This document shows, one piece after another, positions 33,784 through 42,882 of a stretch of DNA of 64,000 nucleotides. The notes under the pieces were generated by a model. It saw only the letters and a list, made by a program, of their open reading frames with translations, searched no databases and was not told the DNA's origin. Location of the stretch: contig NZ_BROD01000002.1 in NCBI RefSeq assembly GCF_024345225.1, positions 1-64,000 on the forward strand. The letters are read 5' to 3'. Position numbers and translations under genes: made by a program. Each line of letters begins with the position of its first letter. Position 1 is the stretch's first letter. Origin of the DNA: Clostridium sp. TW13 (lineage in GTDB: Bacteria; Bacillota; Clostridia; Clostridiales; Clostridiaceae).

Positions 33784-35010
33784 ATGAAAATAGATTATAT
33801 AAATAATTCTGATGATATAGCTAATTTTAAACTTTTTAAGCTTTTAAACTCACCCTATTATAAACATAAACAAAAGTACTCAAAATATTATTTATTAATA
33901 GGGCTTCTATTTATTTGTATATTTGAGTATTTTGTAACTAACATAGGCTTATTTTATTTTATAAGGGACATTTTGTTTAAAAACTATATTATACATATTT
34001 TTATAATAGGTGAAATAGTGGTGATCATTTTTCCTAAGTTGTACCACAAATTTTTAAAGTTCTCTCTAAAGGAATACTACAAAAATTATAATAGGAATGC
34101 AACTATGATTATAGATCCCAATGGAATAATTGATGAGTCTGAGGATATCTCCTATGCATTGTGTTGGTGTGATGTGGACAAGGCTATTGTGATAGACCAA
34201 TATATATTTATCTATTTAAAGTCTAATAATTTAATGATACCTGTAGATACTTTTGATAGCCTAGAAGATAAGGAAAAATTTTTGCAAATTCTTAGTGAAA
34301 ATATAGGTGATCGTTTTGATAACTCCACTTATAAGTCAATAAAACCAAAGTTTAGTATGAAAAACTTTGCAAAAGAACTTTCTTTAATAATGGGTACTAT
34401 TTCCTTGTTTGTAGTAGTAGGACTTACACTAAATGAAGCATTGACTCATAAAAATAGTTTAATAACAAAAGAAGGATTTGCATTGTTTTCTGAGTACAAT
34501 AAGGTTTCAGATAATATACCTAAAGTTCAGAATATACTAGAAAAGTTCCCTCAATTGAAGATATATGTAACACATGGTTTAGAAAAAAAATTAAATAATT
34601 ACAAAGTGATAAAATTTCAAAGTGTAGATGGTCTTTATGAAAATAATAATATATATATAAGTGGATTTAGTAATGATAGCACTACTCTATTCCATGAATT
34701 AGGACATGCTGTAGATGCTTATATGGGATGTTATTTAGAGACTGGATATGCAGGTGATGATAATAGATTTAAATTGTCTTCGAATGATGACTTTAAAAAG
34801 CTTTATGAAAAATATAAAAACACTTCTATATTTACGGAATACGGCAGAAACCCTTCCTCAGATACAACAAAGTGCTTATCAGAAGGCTTTGCAGAAATGT
34901 TTGCAAACTATATATCTGATAGAAATAAGGTAGATAAGGAAGTTGCAACATATTTTGATAATATAGTAAAAATTATAAATGCATTAAAACCAACAGAAGT
35001 GGTACATTAG
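33784..35010 (+). CDS. YcxB-like membrane domain fused to lethal-factor-like metalloprotease domain
   Basis: A 408-residue fusion. The first 180 residues repeat the YcxB-like layout with two membrane segments. A third hydrophobic segment near 200-220 is followed by a domain with TTLFHELGHAVDAYMG (HExxH: H304, E305, H308) and a downstream CLSEGFAEMFANYI, a zincin pattern resembling anthrax-lethal-factor-like (ATLF) domains. The zinc-binding residues look intact, so it may be an active surface protease that destroys incoming bacteriocin. The 3' end is nearly identical in DNA to the gene at 40947. Confidence 0.72.
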   Translation: MKIDYINNSDDIANFKLFKLLNSPYYKHKQKYSKYYLLIGLLFICIFEYFVTNIGLFYFIRDILFKNYIIHIFIIGEIVVIIFPKLYHKFLKFSLKEYYKNYNRNATMIIDPNGIIDESEDISYALCWCDVDKAIVIDQYIFIYLKSNNLMIPVDTFDSLEDKEKFLQILSENIGDRFDNSTYKSIKPKFSMKNFAKELSLIMGTISLFVVVGLTLNEALTHKNSLITKEGFALFSEYNKVSDNIPKVQNILEKFPQLKIYVTHGLEKKLNNYKVIKFQSVDGLYENNNIYISGFSNDSTTLFHELGHAVDAYMGCYLETGYAGDDNRFKLSSNDDFKKLYEKYKNTSIFTEYGRNPSSDTTKCLSEGFAEMFANYISDRNKVDKEVATYFDNIVKIINALKPTEVVH

Positions 35011-35053
35011 TTAAAATAAAAATGTTAGATATAATATCAATTAGCCTATTATT

Positions 35054-35087
35054 TAGCCAGCTTTATAGGAGCTTGGCTATTTTTTTG
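35054..35087 (+). terminator. Terminator after the HExxH gene
   Basis: TAGCCAGC-TTTATAGGA-GCTTGGCTA followed by T7. A near copy lies at 41643-41678 in the same setting. Confidence 0.85.
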
Positions 35088-35125
35088 CTATCAAATCTAA
35101 CTTATAAAAAAACTTATTTTCCATG

Positions 35126-35154
35126 TTTACAAATCTGACAATAAACCCTCTTTT
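35126..35154 (+). promoter_or_regulatory. UviA-type promoter of bacteriocin 2
   Basis: TTTACA, 16 bp, CTCTTTT, virtually identical to the bacteriocin 1 promoter. Confidence 0.8.
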
Positions 35155-35223
35155 ATTTAATGTAATTACTTCAAGCTTGATTTAAGTTATGAAATTAAAC
35201 ATTAATGAAAAGAGGGTTTAAAT

Positions 35224-38200
35224 ATGTCAAATGTACTTCCAAATATAACACCAGGAGATGTGGTACCAGGTGGTTTCACTTATCCAAACAATGCACAATT
35301 AGTAGGAGACTTTTTATATCTTAGAGATGCTGATGGAAATGGAGTTGGAGGGCATCAAGTTGATGCAGGAGATAAAATTACTGTATTGGATATAGGATTT
35401 GCAAAGCAATTAGCCTTGGTACAATACCCAGCAGGTAATGTTGTAAGACAAGGTTATATAAATAACAATACAAATATAATAAAATACTTTAATCAAGGTA
35501 AATGGAATAACGGTTCAACTTCTGAGACCGTATATAATGAAAATGATGTGGCAATAGGGTCAATAGATCCACATGAAGCAGCCACTCCACTATATAAAGC
35601 TGGAGGAAAAATACATGTAGTATACAATACTAGTAAGGGAGCAAACACTAAATCTGGATATGTAGCCTATGATGGTGGTTTTAGTGGTTTTGGTGGTTCT
35701 TCTGGTCTTGAAAATGGTGTAGCACCAGGAGATGTAGTGCCAGGTGGTTTCACTTATCCAAACAATGCACAATTAGTAGGAGACTTTTTATATCTTAGAG
35801 ATGCTAATGGAAATGGAGTTGGAGGACACCAAGTTGACACTGGGGATAAGGTTACTGTACTAGATGTAGGATATACAAAGCAGTTAGTTTTACTTCAATA
35901 TCCAGCAGGTAATGTTGTAAGACAAGGTTATGTAAATAATGATACAAAGATAATACAATACTTTAATCAAGGTCAATGGCATAATGGTTCTACTTCAGAA
36001 ACTGTATATGATGAAAATAATGTAGCAATAGGTTCACTAGATCCACATGAATCAGCTACACCAATATATAAAAGAAATGGCATGACTCATGTAGTTTACA
36101 ATACAGATAAGGGGGCTAACACTAAGTCTGGATTTGTTAAATATGAAGGAGGTAGTAGTAGTTCTTCTGGCCTTGAAAATGGTGTAGCACCAGGAGATGT
36201 AGTGCCAGGTGGTTTTACTTATCCAAACAATGCACAATTAGTAGGAGACTTTTTATATCTTAGAGATGCTAATGGAAATGGAGTTTCAGGACACCAAGTT
36301 GACACTGGGGATAAGGTTACTGTACTAGATGTAGGATATACAAAGCAGTTAGTTCTACTTCAATATCCAGCAGGCAATGTTGTAAGACAAGGTTATGTAA
36401 ATAATGATACAAAAATAATAAAATACTTTAATGAAGGTCAATGGCATAACGGTTCTACTTCTGAAACTGTATATGATGAAAATAATGTGGCAATAGGTTC
36501 ACTAGATCCTTATGAATCAGCTACACCAATATATAAAAGAAATGGTATGACTCATGTAGTTTACAATACAGATAAGGGGGCTAACACTAAATCTGGATTT
36601 GTTAAATATGAAGGTGGCTCAGCTCAGGTTATAGATATACCATATGTAACAGTAGCTGGTGCTGATAAAATTCAGTATGGAACAAGCGGAAAGGGCAGAC
36701 CATTAATTGCTCATAAAATTGGAAGTGGATCAAATTCCTTGGTAATGGTATGTGAAGTTCACGGTTTTGAAGATCATTGGAGCAAGGATGGTATAGAACT
36801 AGTTAACATTGGAAATGACTTAATTAAAAATCTTGTAAGCTCAGGCACTAATGGATGGTCAGTATATGTAATACCATCAGCAAATCCAGATGGACTAGCT
36901 GAAGGATATACCAAGGATGGTCCTGGAAGATGCACTATAGTTGGACAAATAGATATTAATAGAGACTTCCCTGTAGGATTTACTCATAATACAAGTTCAA
37001 GAAATTATACTGATAGCACACCACTCACTGTACCTGAATCTAAGCAGTTAAGTGAATTTCTACAAGGGGTAAAAAATTCAACACTTGGACAAATGGTTGT
37101 TATAGATTTACATGGATGGGAAGGTGCTGCTATAGGTAATCCAGAAATAGGACAATATTTCAGAAATCAATTTGGCTTTGAACAAAGAAATGGATATGGT
37201 GAAGATCAAGGCTATTTAATTGCATGGACAAATTCAGTTCTTGGAGCAAAATCAGCATTGATTGAATTACCAACAGCTACTTATAGTCATAGTGATGTTG
37301 TTAGTGGAAACTATTCTCAAAAGATAACCAATGCAGTTAATGCAATACTTGCAATACAATTTAATAATATTAAACAGCTTCAAGCTGATTTAAAGACCCT
37401 AGGTATTTATAGTGGAGTTATATCAGGAATTTATGACAAGTTAACTGAATTTGCAGTTAAAGAATTTCAATTGAGATATAGCATAATACCAGCCAATGGT
37501 GTTGTAACCAATGAAACACTTATAGCTATTAAAAAAGCTATAGATTTAGATAATATAAAATATACAACTACACATGCATTAGTATATCAATCCGCTAGAA
37601 GAAAAGGATTAAATGAAGATGGTAGTCTAGCAAACGATATGAAAATAAATGATTTTTCAAAAGAAAACTTACTTGCAATTAATTCATTATTTAGTTTACA
37701 AATTGATGAATCTAATAATCCTGAAGACCTTTTTAAAGATTTAGAAATTATGGCCATAGGTTTATTTGCAAAAGGAGAAATGTCAGCAGTTATTCTAGAT
37801 ATGATTAATCATTTTAAGAGTGGAAAAGGAGAAGATTACAGCAACTCTATATTGACGAAAAATGTAAAAGAGCATGATACAACAAAAGATTATATTCAAG
37901 TAGTAACAAAAGCTGTGATTAGTGAATTGGTAAATAATAAAGGTAATTTAGCAGCATTACAATTTAATGAAAATACTAAGAACTCAAACCAATTATATAA
38001 TTATATTCAAAGTAATGCAAAACGCCCAATATTTCATTCATGGTCAGATATTTTAGGTGGTCTTACAATGGCTATAAACGATACGTGGGGTAATAATATA
38101 GAAGTAAGAAACTATTCAGTTTCAGATAACTCATTTAAAGGAGTTCTTCATTTCAATATTTATGATCATTTTGGTTTGGATAAACCAGATGTAGAAAAGA

Positions 38201-38325
38201 ACTATGTTAATCTAGCAGGTTTTAGAGCTTGGTTTGTGTTACAACATTATACTCAATTTAGTGGAAAATATAAGCCTTTCCCTACAGTTATAGAATTTGA
38301 CGTTCCATTTGAAGGAAGTTATTAA
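35224..38325 (+). CDS. Modular bacteriocin/lysin 2: SH3-like repeats, M14 peptidase, PG-binding and DUF3289-like toxin domain
   Basis: A 1033-residue protein whose first 710 or so residues are almost identical to bacteriocin 1 (three SH3-like modules, M14 peptidase with H513, E516, H630, E681). Then the sequences part sharply. A peptidoglycan-binding-like repeat follows (IKQLQADLKTLGIYSGVISG to about 770), and the C-terminus resembles DUF3289: WSDILGGLTMAINDTWGN, IYDHFGLDKPDVEKNY, FRAWFVLQHY. DUF3289 is found at the ends of antibacterial toxins. The shared front and swapped end show exchange of toxin tips. No signal peptide. Confidence 0.85.
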   Translation: MSNVLPNITPGDVVPGGFTYPNNAQLVGDFLYLRDADGNGVGGHQVDAGDKITVLDIGFAKQLALVQYPAGNVVRQGYINNNTNIIKYFNQGKWNNGSTSETVYNENDVAIGSIDPHEAATPLYKAGGKIHVVYNTSKGANTKSGYVAYDGGFSGFGGSSGLENGVAPGDVVPGGFTYPNNAQLVGDFLYLRDANGNGVGGHQVDTGDKVTVLDVGYTKQLVLLQYPAGNVVRQGYVNNDTKIIQYFNQGQWHNGSTSETVYDENNVAIGSLDPHESATPIYKRNGMTHVVYNTDKGANTKSGFVKYEGGSSSSSGLENGVAPGDVVPGGFTYPNNAQLVGDFLYLRDANGNGVSGHQVDTGDKVTVLDVGYTKQLVLLQYPAGNVVRQGYVNNDTKIIKYFNEGQWHNGSTSETVYDENNVAIGSLDPYESATPIYKRNGMTHVVYNTDKGANTKSGFVKYEGGSAQVIDIPYVTVAGADKIQYGTSGKGRPLIAHKIGSGSNSLVMVCEVHGFEDHWSKDGIELVNIGNDLIKNLVSSGTNGWSVYVIPSANPDGLAEGYTKDGPGRCTIVGQIDINRDFPVGFTHNTSSRNYTDSTPLTVPESKQLSEFLQGVKNSTLGQMVVIDLHGWEGAAIGNPEIGQYFRNQFGFEQRNGYGEDQGYLIAWTNSVLGAKSALIELPTATYSHSDVVSGNYSQKITNAVNAILAIQFNNIKQLQADLKTLGIYSGVISGIYDKLTEFAVKEFQLRYSIIPANGVVTNETLIAIKKAIDLDNIKYTTTHALVYQSARRKGLNEDGSLANDMKINDFSKENLLAINSLFSLQIDESNNPEDLFKDLEIMAIGLFAKGEMSAVILDMINHFKSGKGEDYSNSILTKNVKEHDTTKDYIQVVTKAVISELVNNKGNLAALQFNENTKNSNQLYNYIQSNAKRPIFHSWSDILGGLTMAINDTWGNNIEVRNYSVSDNSFKGVLHFNIYDHFGLDKPDVEKNYVNLAGFRAWFVLQHYTQFSGKYKPFPTVIEFDVPFEGSY

Positions 38326-38527
38326 AGTATACACTTATATTTAATAAGCCAATTCTGATAAAAGTATATAAAACAAAGTTATTCTCTTGTCCCAAAGCTC
38401 CGAATAGAGGGCATGCTAGAAATAGTAGTGTATATCTATAAAGTATTTGATATAATTCTTGATATCATGCCAATTAATACTATATAATCAAAATAGAGTA
38501 TGTATCTATAATGAGGAGTATTAATTT

Positions 38528-39094
38528 ATGAAAAAGATAAACATAAAAGTAAAAATTATTTTAAGTATTATTTTTCTTATTTCATTATCAACATATACAC
38601 TATATTGCCATTTCATAAGTAATAAGGAGTCTGGAACTTCACCTAAAATATGCGAAATTAAGAACACAAGTATAGTTTATAATTATCCAGATAGTAAAGT
38701 AATAACCATAGAAAAACATTATATAATTACAAATCCACCTAAAGATCTCGGTGAATTAAAGAAGTTAATTGAGAATTTTTTAAAAGATACTCCTTTAGAA
38801 ACAGGGAGTAAAATAGATAAAAATAAAAAAAGGCAATATGAATCATATTTCTATAGAAGCAGCAGGAAATTGCCTAGTAATTGGCAACCTAGTGATGGGT
38901 ATTTTGCAACAGACAGAATAGAAGATCATAAGAATGATTTAATTGCTTCAGTATTTGGAGCAAGTTCAGAAACAAGTAAAATGTACAGTATCATAAATAG
39001 AAGCAATAAAATTTTTAGCTATGGTAAAGTAATTGAAACTCTACAGTATAAAGATGATCAAATTATAAGTGCAGAAAAAACAAGTGAAAAATAG
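38528..39094 (+). CDS. Membrane-anchored protein after bacteriocin 2, candidate immunity
   Basis: A 188-residue protein with GAGGAG upstream. One N-terminal hydrophobic segment (about residues 8-28) anchors an outside, highly charged domain. I do not recognise a family. Its place directly downstream of the toxin gene, with no terminator between, makes it the best candidate for protecting against the DUF3289-like end. Confidence 0.6.
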   Translation: MKKINIKVKIILSIIFLISLSTYTLYCHFISNKESGTSPKICEIKNTSIVYNYPDSKVITIEKHYIITNPPKDLGELKKLIENFLKDTPLETGSKIDKNKKRQYESYFYRSSRKLPSNWQPSDGYFATDRIEDHKNDLIASVFGASSETSKMYSIINRSNKIFSYGKVIETLQYKDDQIISAEKTSEK

Positions 39095-39195
39095 AAGAAG
39101 CTTTGATAGATTTATGTATAGTAGCTACTGTTACTGGAAATTTTGAGGCGCTACCTCCGCTTGTTGCAGCTTTATAATAGTTTAATAATGTGAAA

Positions 39196-39238
39196 ATTAA
39201 CTACTAAGAACTAAATGTTTTTAGTAGTTAATTTTTTC
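39196..39238 (+). terminator. Terminator after the anchored protein
   Basis: TTAACTACTAA and TTAGTAGTTAA arms then six T. Confidence 0.85.
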
Positions 39239-39345
39239 TTATGAAGAATAAATGAAGTATTGATATTTGACTGTAAAAGGAATGTAATCACAAAATTTAC
39301 ATAAAAATATAAGTTATATATACTATATGTAGTTGTTTCTGTTAA

Positions 39346-39650
39346 TATTTATCCAATAGCTAGCATTCGTAACACTCCAACTTTATATGAAACTCCTCTT
39401 GCTAAAGTCAGATGAGTACTCACAGAGTAAGCGACCATCATCAAATCATAGATTTGAGATGTCTGCTTAACCGATTCACACTAAATTGATTTTAATGAAG
39501 TTAACTAATTCATTAGTTAACTAAGTTCAAGTAACCAAATCATAGATTTTGACTTTCACTTATTTGCTTAAGTTGGAGATAACAGCTGCACGCTCCTGGA
39601 CGAGGTACCCCTTGAGGGTGTAAGTTCAACTAAGATTCACTTGATATAGT
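39346..39650. mobile_element. IS-like non-coding relic (copy B) with a 185-bp insert in the hairpin loop
   Basis: Matches 6080-6236 on both sides: ATAGCTAGCATTCGTAACAC before and GATAACAGCTGCACGCTCC after. In copy A CTCCAACTT and AAGTTGGAG are separated by 4 bases; here they are separated by 185 bases (39384-39568) that contain further hairpins such as GTTAACTAATTCATTAGTTAAC-type arms and CAAATCATAGATTTG. Higher GC than neighbouring genes and no ORF. Confidence 0.5.
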
Positions 39651-39679
39651 ACATTAATCTAATTAAGGTAGGGGTCAAT

Positions 39680-40219
39680 ATGGAGATAACATATTCAAAT
39701 ACATATGAAGATTTAATTGATATGTATAAATTCAGATATCTAAATGATAAATCTAACAAAAAAAGCTTAACTTTTGGAAAAATTTTAACTCTATTAATAA
39801 TTATGCTTTCTTCTTTTATAATAGCTTTATTGATATTTGAATCTAGTGTATACGTCTATTATATATCAATCTGTATTAGCATATTTTGTGTTCTTTTTGC
39901 CTATAAAAGTAACTTTAATTTTTATAAACTTCGTGCTAATCATAATATTTCTAATATCCTAAAACAATTAGACTATAGTAATCTTCTAAATCCTATTACA
40001 TTAACATTAACTGAAGAAAGTATAAAAAAAGAAAGAAATGGTTCAATTGATATAATCACTTGGAATCATGTGCAAGTTATTGAAAATTATAAAAATAAAA
40101 TATACTTGAGATTTAAAAATAATGATGAAGTAATCATCCCAGAAGACACTTTTAAAGATAAAGGAGAAACGAAACTGTTTTTAGAATTTATCAATAGTCA
40201 TGTCATTACAGCTTCTTAG
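39680..40219 (+). CDS. YcxB-like membrane protein
   Basis: A 179-residue protein with AAGGTAGGGG upstream, two membrane segments (about residues 35-55 and 60-78) and a YcxB-like C-terminal domain (NPITLTLTEESIKKERNGS, TWNHVQVIEN, VIIPEDTF). It is part of a second immunity-like cluster preceding bacteriocin 3, paralogous to the genes at 33200 and 33784. Confidence 0.7.
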   Translation: MEITYSNTYEDLIDMYKFRYLNDKSNKKSLTFGKILTLLIIMLSSFIIALLIFESSVYVYYISICISIFCVLFAYKSNFNFYKLRANHNISNILKQLDYSNLLNPITLTLTEESIKKERNGSIDIITWNHVQVIENYKNKIYLRFKNNDEVIIPEDTFKDKGETKLFLEFINSHVITAS

Positions 40220-40302
40220 TTTAACCTTTGGTTTATTTAGTTTTTTATAATTAAATAACTCTGTAATTATTAATAAAAGTATTTAAGAGGTGGAAAGTAA
40301 AT

Positions 40303-40821
40303 ATGAAAATAAATTATACTAATAATTTAGATGAGGTAGTGGAAATTAATCATGTTCTCTTAATGGATAGTCCTATAGTGAAAAGAAGGATTAATATGTG
40401 TAGGATTGTTTTGCCTATAATATTAGTAGTGTTTCTTTTAGTTTTAAACTTCTATTCTGGCATTGTATTTATAATAATTAAATGTACATATATATTATTA
40501 GCCTTATTACTCGCAGTATTCTATAAAAAATATTATGCAAGTAAACTATATAAAGTATTATATAGAAGAATAACAGAGTCTGAGGATTTATTAAAAAATA
40601 TTACTTTAACTTTAAATGAAACTGGTATATGTAAAGAAGTAGATGGAGATATATTATCAACTCCTTGGAATGAAATTCAAAATATTAAACTTATAAACGA
40701 ACATATAGTAATAAATCTAACTACCCATAAGTTTTTTGTAGTGCCTATAAGAGCATTTAGTAATGAAGCTGAGAAAAATTCCTTTGTGCAAATAATGAAA
40801 GATCATATTAATTACAACTAG
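40303..40821 (+). CDS. YcxB-like membrane protein
   Basis: A 172-residue paralogue of the previous gene, with AGAGGTGG upstream, two membrane segments and the YcxB-like end (NITLTLNETGICKEVDGD, TPWNEIQNIKL, FVVPIRAF). Together with the preceding and following genes it corresponds to the pieces of the fused 408-residue protein at 33784: here the YcxB-like and HExxH parts are separate genes. Confidence 0.7.
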   Translation: MKINYTNNLDEVVEINHVLLMDSPIVKRRINMCRIVLPIILVVFLLVLNFYSGIVFIIIKCTYILLALLLAVFYKKYYASKLYKVLYRRITESEDLLKNITLTLNETGICKEVDGDILSTPWNEIQNIKLINEHIVINLTTHKFFVVPIRAFSNEAEKNSFVQIMKDHINYN

Positions 40822-40946
40822 TGCGGGAATCATGTAAAATAAAATGACATTTTTTAGATCTACATGGTTTTATTTTATTTAAATTTAGAATTTTATCATA
40901 GGATTATGCACAATGCTAATTTAAATAGAAATACGGAGGAATTGAT

Positions 40947-41609
40947 ATGAAAAAGGTTCTTAAAAATTTTCTGTGGTCTTTAGGCATTACTTTGCTGATT
41001 ATATTAATAGCACTTGTGGGAAATGAGTTATTGACTCATAAAAATAATTTAATAACAAAAGAAGGATTTGTATTGTTTTCTCAGTATAATAATGTTTCAG
41101 ATAGTATACCTAAGGTTCAAAACATACTAGAAAAGTTTCCTCAACTGAAGATATATTTAGAAAATGATTTAAACAAAAAAGTTAATGACCCGGATACAAT
41201 AAAGAAATTTGGAAATATAGCTGGCCTTTATGAAAATAATAATATATATATAAGTACACTTAATAATAGTACGACTCTATTTCATGAACTTGGACATGCT
41301 ATAGATGCCTATATGGGTTGTTATTCAGCGTTAGGATATGCAGCTGAGGATTTTAGATATACTTTATCTTCAAATGACGACTTTAAAAAGCTTTATGAAA
41401 AATATAAAAACACTTCTATATTTACGGAATACGGCAGAAACCCTTCCTCAGATACAAGAAAGTGCTTATCAGAAGGCTTTGCAGAGATGTTTGCAAACTA
41501 TATATCTGATAGAAATAAGGTAGATAAGGAAGTTGCAACATATTTTGATAATATAGTAAAAATGATAAATGAGTTAAAACCAACAGAAGTGGTACATTCG
41601 TTAAAATAA
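40947..41609 (+). CDS. Membrane-anchored lethal-factor-like metalloprotease
   Basis: A 220-residue protein with GGAGGAATTG upstream. One N-terminal membrane segment is followed by the HExxH domain (TTLFHELGHAIDAYMG; H113, E114, H117) and CLSEGFAEMFANYI. It matches the C-terminal half of the protein at 33784, with near-identical DNA over the last 210 bp. It is predicted to sit outside the membrane. The substrate is unknown; proteolysis of a bacteriocin or of a cell-surface target are both possible. Confidence 0.75.
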   Translation: MKKVLKNFLWSLGITLLIILIALVGNELLTHKNNLITKEGFVLFSQYNNVSDSIPKVQNILEKFPQLKIYLENDLNKKVNDPDTIKKFGNIAGLYENNNIYISTLNNSTTLFHELGHAIDAYMGCYSALGYAAEDFRYTLSSNDDFKKLYEKYKNTSIFTEYGRNPSSDTRKCLSEGFAEMFANYISDRNKVDKEVATYFDNIVKMINELKPTEVVHSLK

Positions 41610-41642
41610 TAATATTAGATATAATATAAATTAACCTATTAT

Positions 41643-41678
41643 TTAGCCAGCTTTATAAGAGCTTGGCTATTTTTTTGC
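41643..41678 (+). terminator. Terminator, copy of the one at 35054
   Basis: TAGCCAGC-TTTATAAGA-GCTTGGCTA then T7. The whole end-of-protease plus bacteriocin-promoter stretch is duplicated between the two sites. Confidence 0.85.
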
Positions 41679-41715
41679 TATCAAATCTAACTTATAAAAA
41701 AATTTATTTTCCATG

Positions 41716-41744
41716 TTTACAAATTAAAGACAAAACTCTCTTTA
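41716..41744 (+). promoter_or_regulatory. UviA-type promoter of bacteriocin 3
   Basis: TTTACA, 16 bp, CTCTTTA. Surrounding sequence has diverged from the other two copies, but the boxes and spacing are kept, which supports their function. Confidence 0.75.
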
Positions 41745-41813
41745 TATTAATGTAATTACTTCAAGCTTGATTTAAATTATAAAATTAAATATTAATAAAA
41801 AGGGGTTTTTAAT

Positions 41814-42779
41814 ATGTCAAATGTACTTCCAAACGTAGCACCTGGAAATATAGTATCAGGTGGTTTCACTTATCCAAATAATGCTCAAGTTGTAGGGGAT
41901 GACCTTTATATAAGAGATGCAAGTGGAAATCAAATAGCAGGTAGATCAGTAAGCAATGGAGATAAGATAACAGTACTTGATGTTGGTTATACAAAACAAC
42001 TAGTATTAGTTCAATACCCAGCAGGTAGTGTTGTAAGACAAGGTTATGTAAACAATGTAACTTCTCTTATAAAATATTTTCATCAAGGAGAATGGCATAA
42101 TGGATCAACTTCAGAAACTGTATATGATGGCAATGATGCAGTCATAGGTTCTCTAGATCCACATGAATCAGCTACACCATTATATAAAGCAGGTGGAAAA
42201 ACACATGTAGTATATAACACTTCTAAAGGTGCCAATACTAAATCTGGATATGTTGTTTATGCAGGTGGCAGCTCTTCAGATGGTGGTTCAACTGGCGGTT
42301 CTACTGGAGGAACTACTACTGGATTAGTATCAGATAAATTGGTTGATTTTGTAAAATCCTTCGAAGGTTTTTCAGATCATGCTTATGATGATGGAACAGG
42401 AGTTATGACCATAGGTTACGGTACAACAGATAAGAGTAAGGTTGCTTTAGGTCATTGCACAGAAGCTCAAGCTAGACAATGGCTAATGGATGACATTAAT
42501 GCTACTGCTAGTCAAGTAAAACAAATTTTCGCATCTAGAGGGGTAACTTTTAAACAAAATGAATTTGATGCTTTATGTAGCTTTGCTTATAACTGTGGCA
42601 CAGGTGCTTTTTGTGATAAATACGAAATATTCAGAAATATATGCAGCGGGGTAAGGGATGAGCGTATTAGAGAAAACTTCTTAGCTTGGACTGGTCCAGC
42701 AAGTGTAAAAGCTGGATTAACTGTAAGAAGAAATGCAGAATGTGATATGTTCTTATATGGAACTTACAAAAACCACTAA
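41814..42779 (+). CDS. Modular bacteriocin/lysin 3: SH3-like module plus GH24 muramidase
   Basis: A 321-residue protein. Residues 1-155 are one SH3-like module of the same type as in bacteriocins 1 and 2. A Gly/Ser linker follows, then a GH24 lysozyme domain (about 170-321): E184, D193 and T199 in FEGFSDHAYDDGTGVMTIGYG-type order reproduce the E-x8-D-x5-T triad of T4-type lysozymes, with NEFDALCSFAYNCG downstream. It should cut the glycan strands of peptidoglycan. No signal peptide. The UviA-type promoter places it with the other two. Confidence 0.9.
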   Translation: MSNVLPNVAPGNIVSGGFTYPNNAQVVGDDLYIRDASGNQIAGRSVSNGDKITVLDVGYTKQLVLVQYPAGSVVRQGYVNNVTSLIKYFHQGEWHNGSTSETVYDGNDAVIGSLDPHESATPLYKAGGKTHVVYNTSKGANTKSGYVVYAGGSSSDGGSTGGSTGGTTTGLVSDKLVDFVKSFEGFSDHAYDDGTGVMTIGYGTTDKSKVALGHCTEAQARQWLMDDINATASQVKQIFASRGVTFKQNEFDALCSFAYNCGTGAFCDKYEIFRNICSGVRDERIRENFLAWTGPASVKAGLTVRRNAECDMFLYGTYKNH

Positions 42780-42793
42780 ATAAAAAATATAGC

Positions 42794-42823
42794 AAAGGAC
42801 TGTTGAGCTTTCAACAGTCCTTT
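42794..42823. terminator. Bidirectional terminator between bacteriocin 3 and lipoprotein
   Basis: AAAGGACTGTTGA-gctt-TCAACAGTCCTTT, a perfect 13-bp stem between two converging genes. Confidence 0.9.
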
Positions 42824-42882
42824 AATATATAAACTTTTATATATTAATAAAAAGTCACTTATTTTAAATTCACTTTTCTGCA

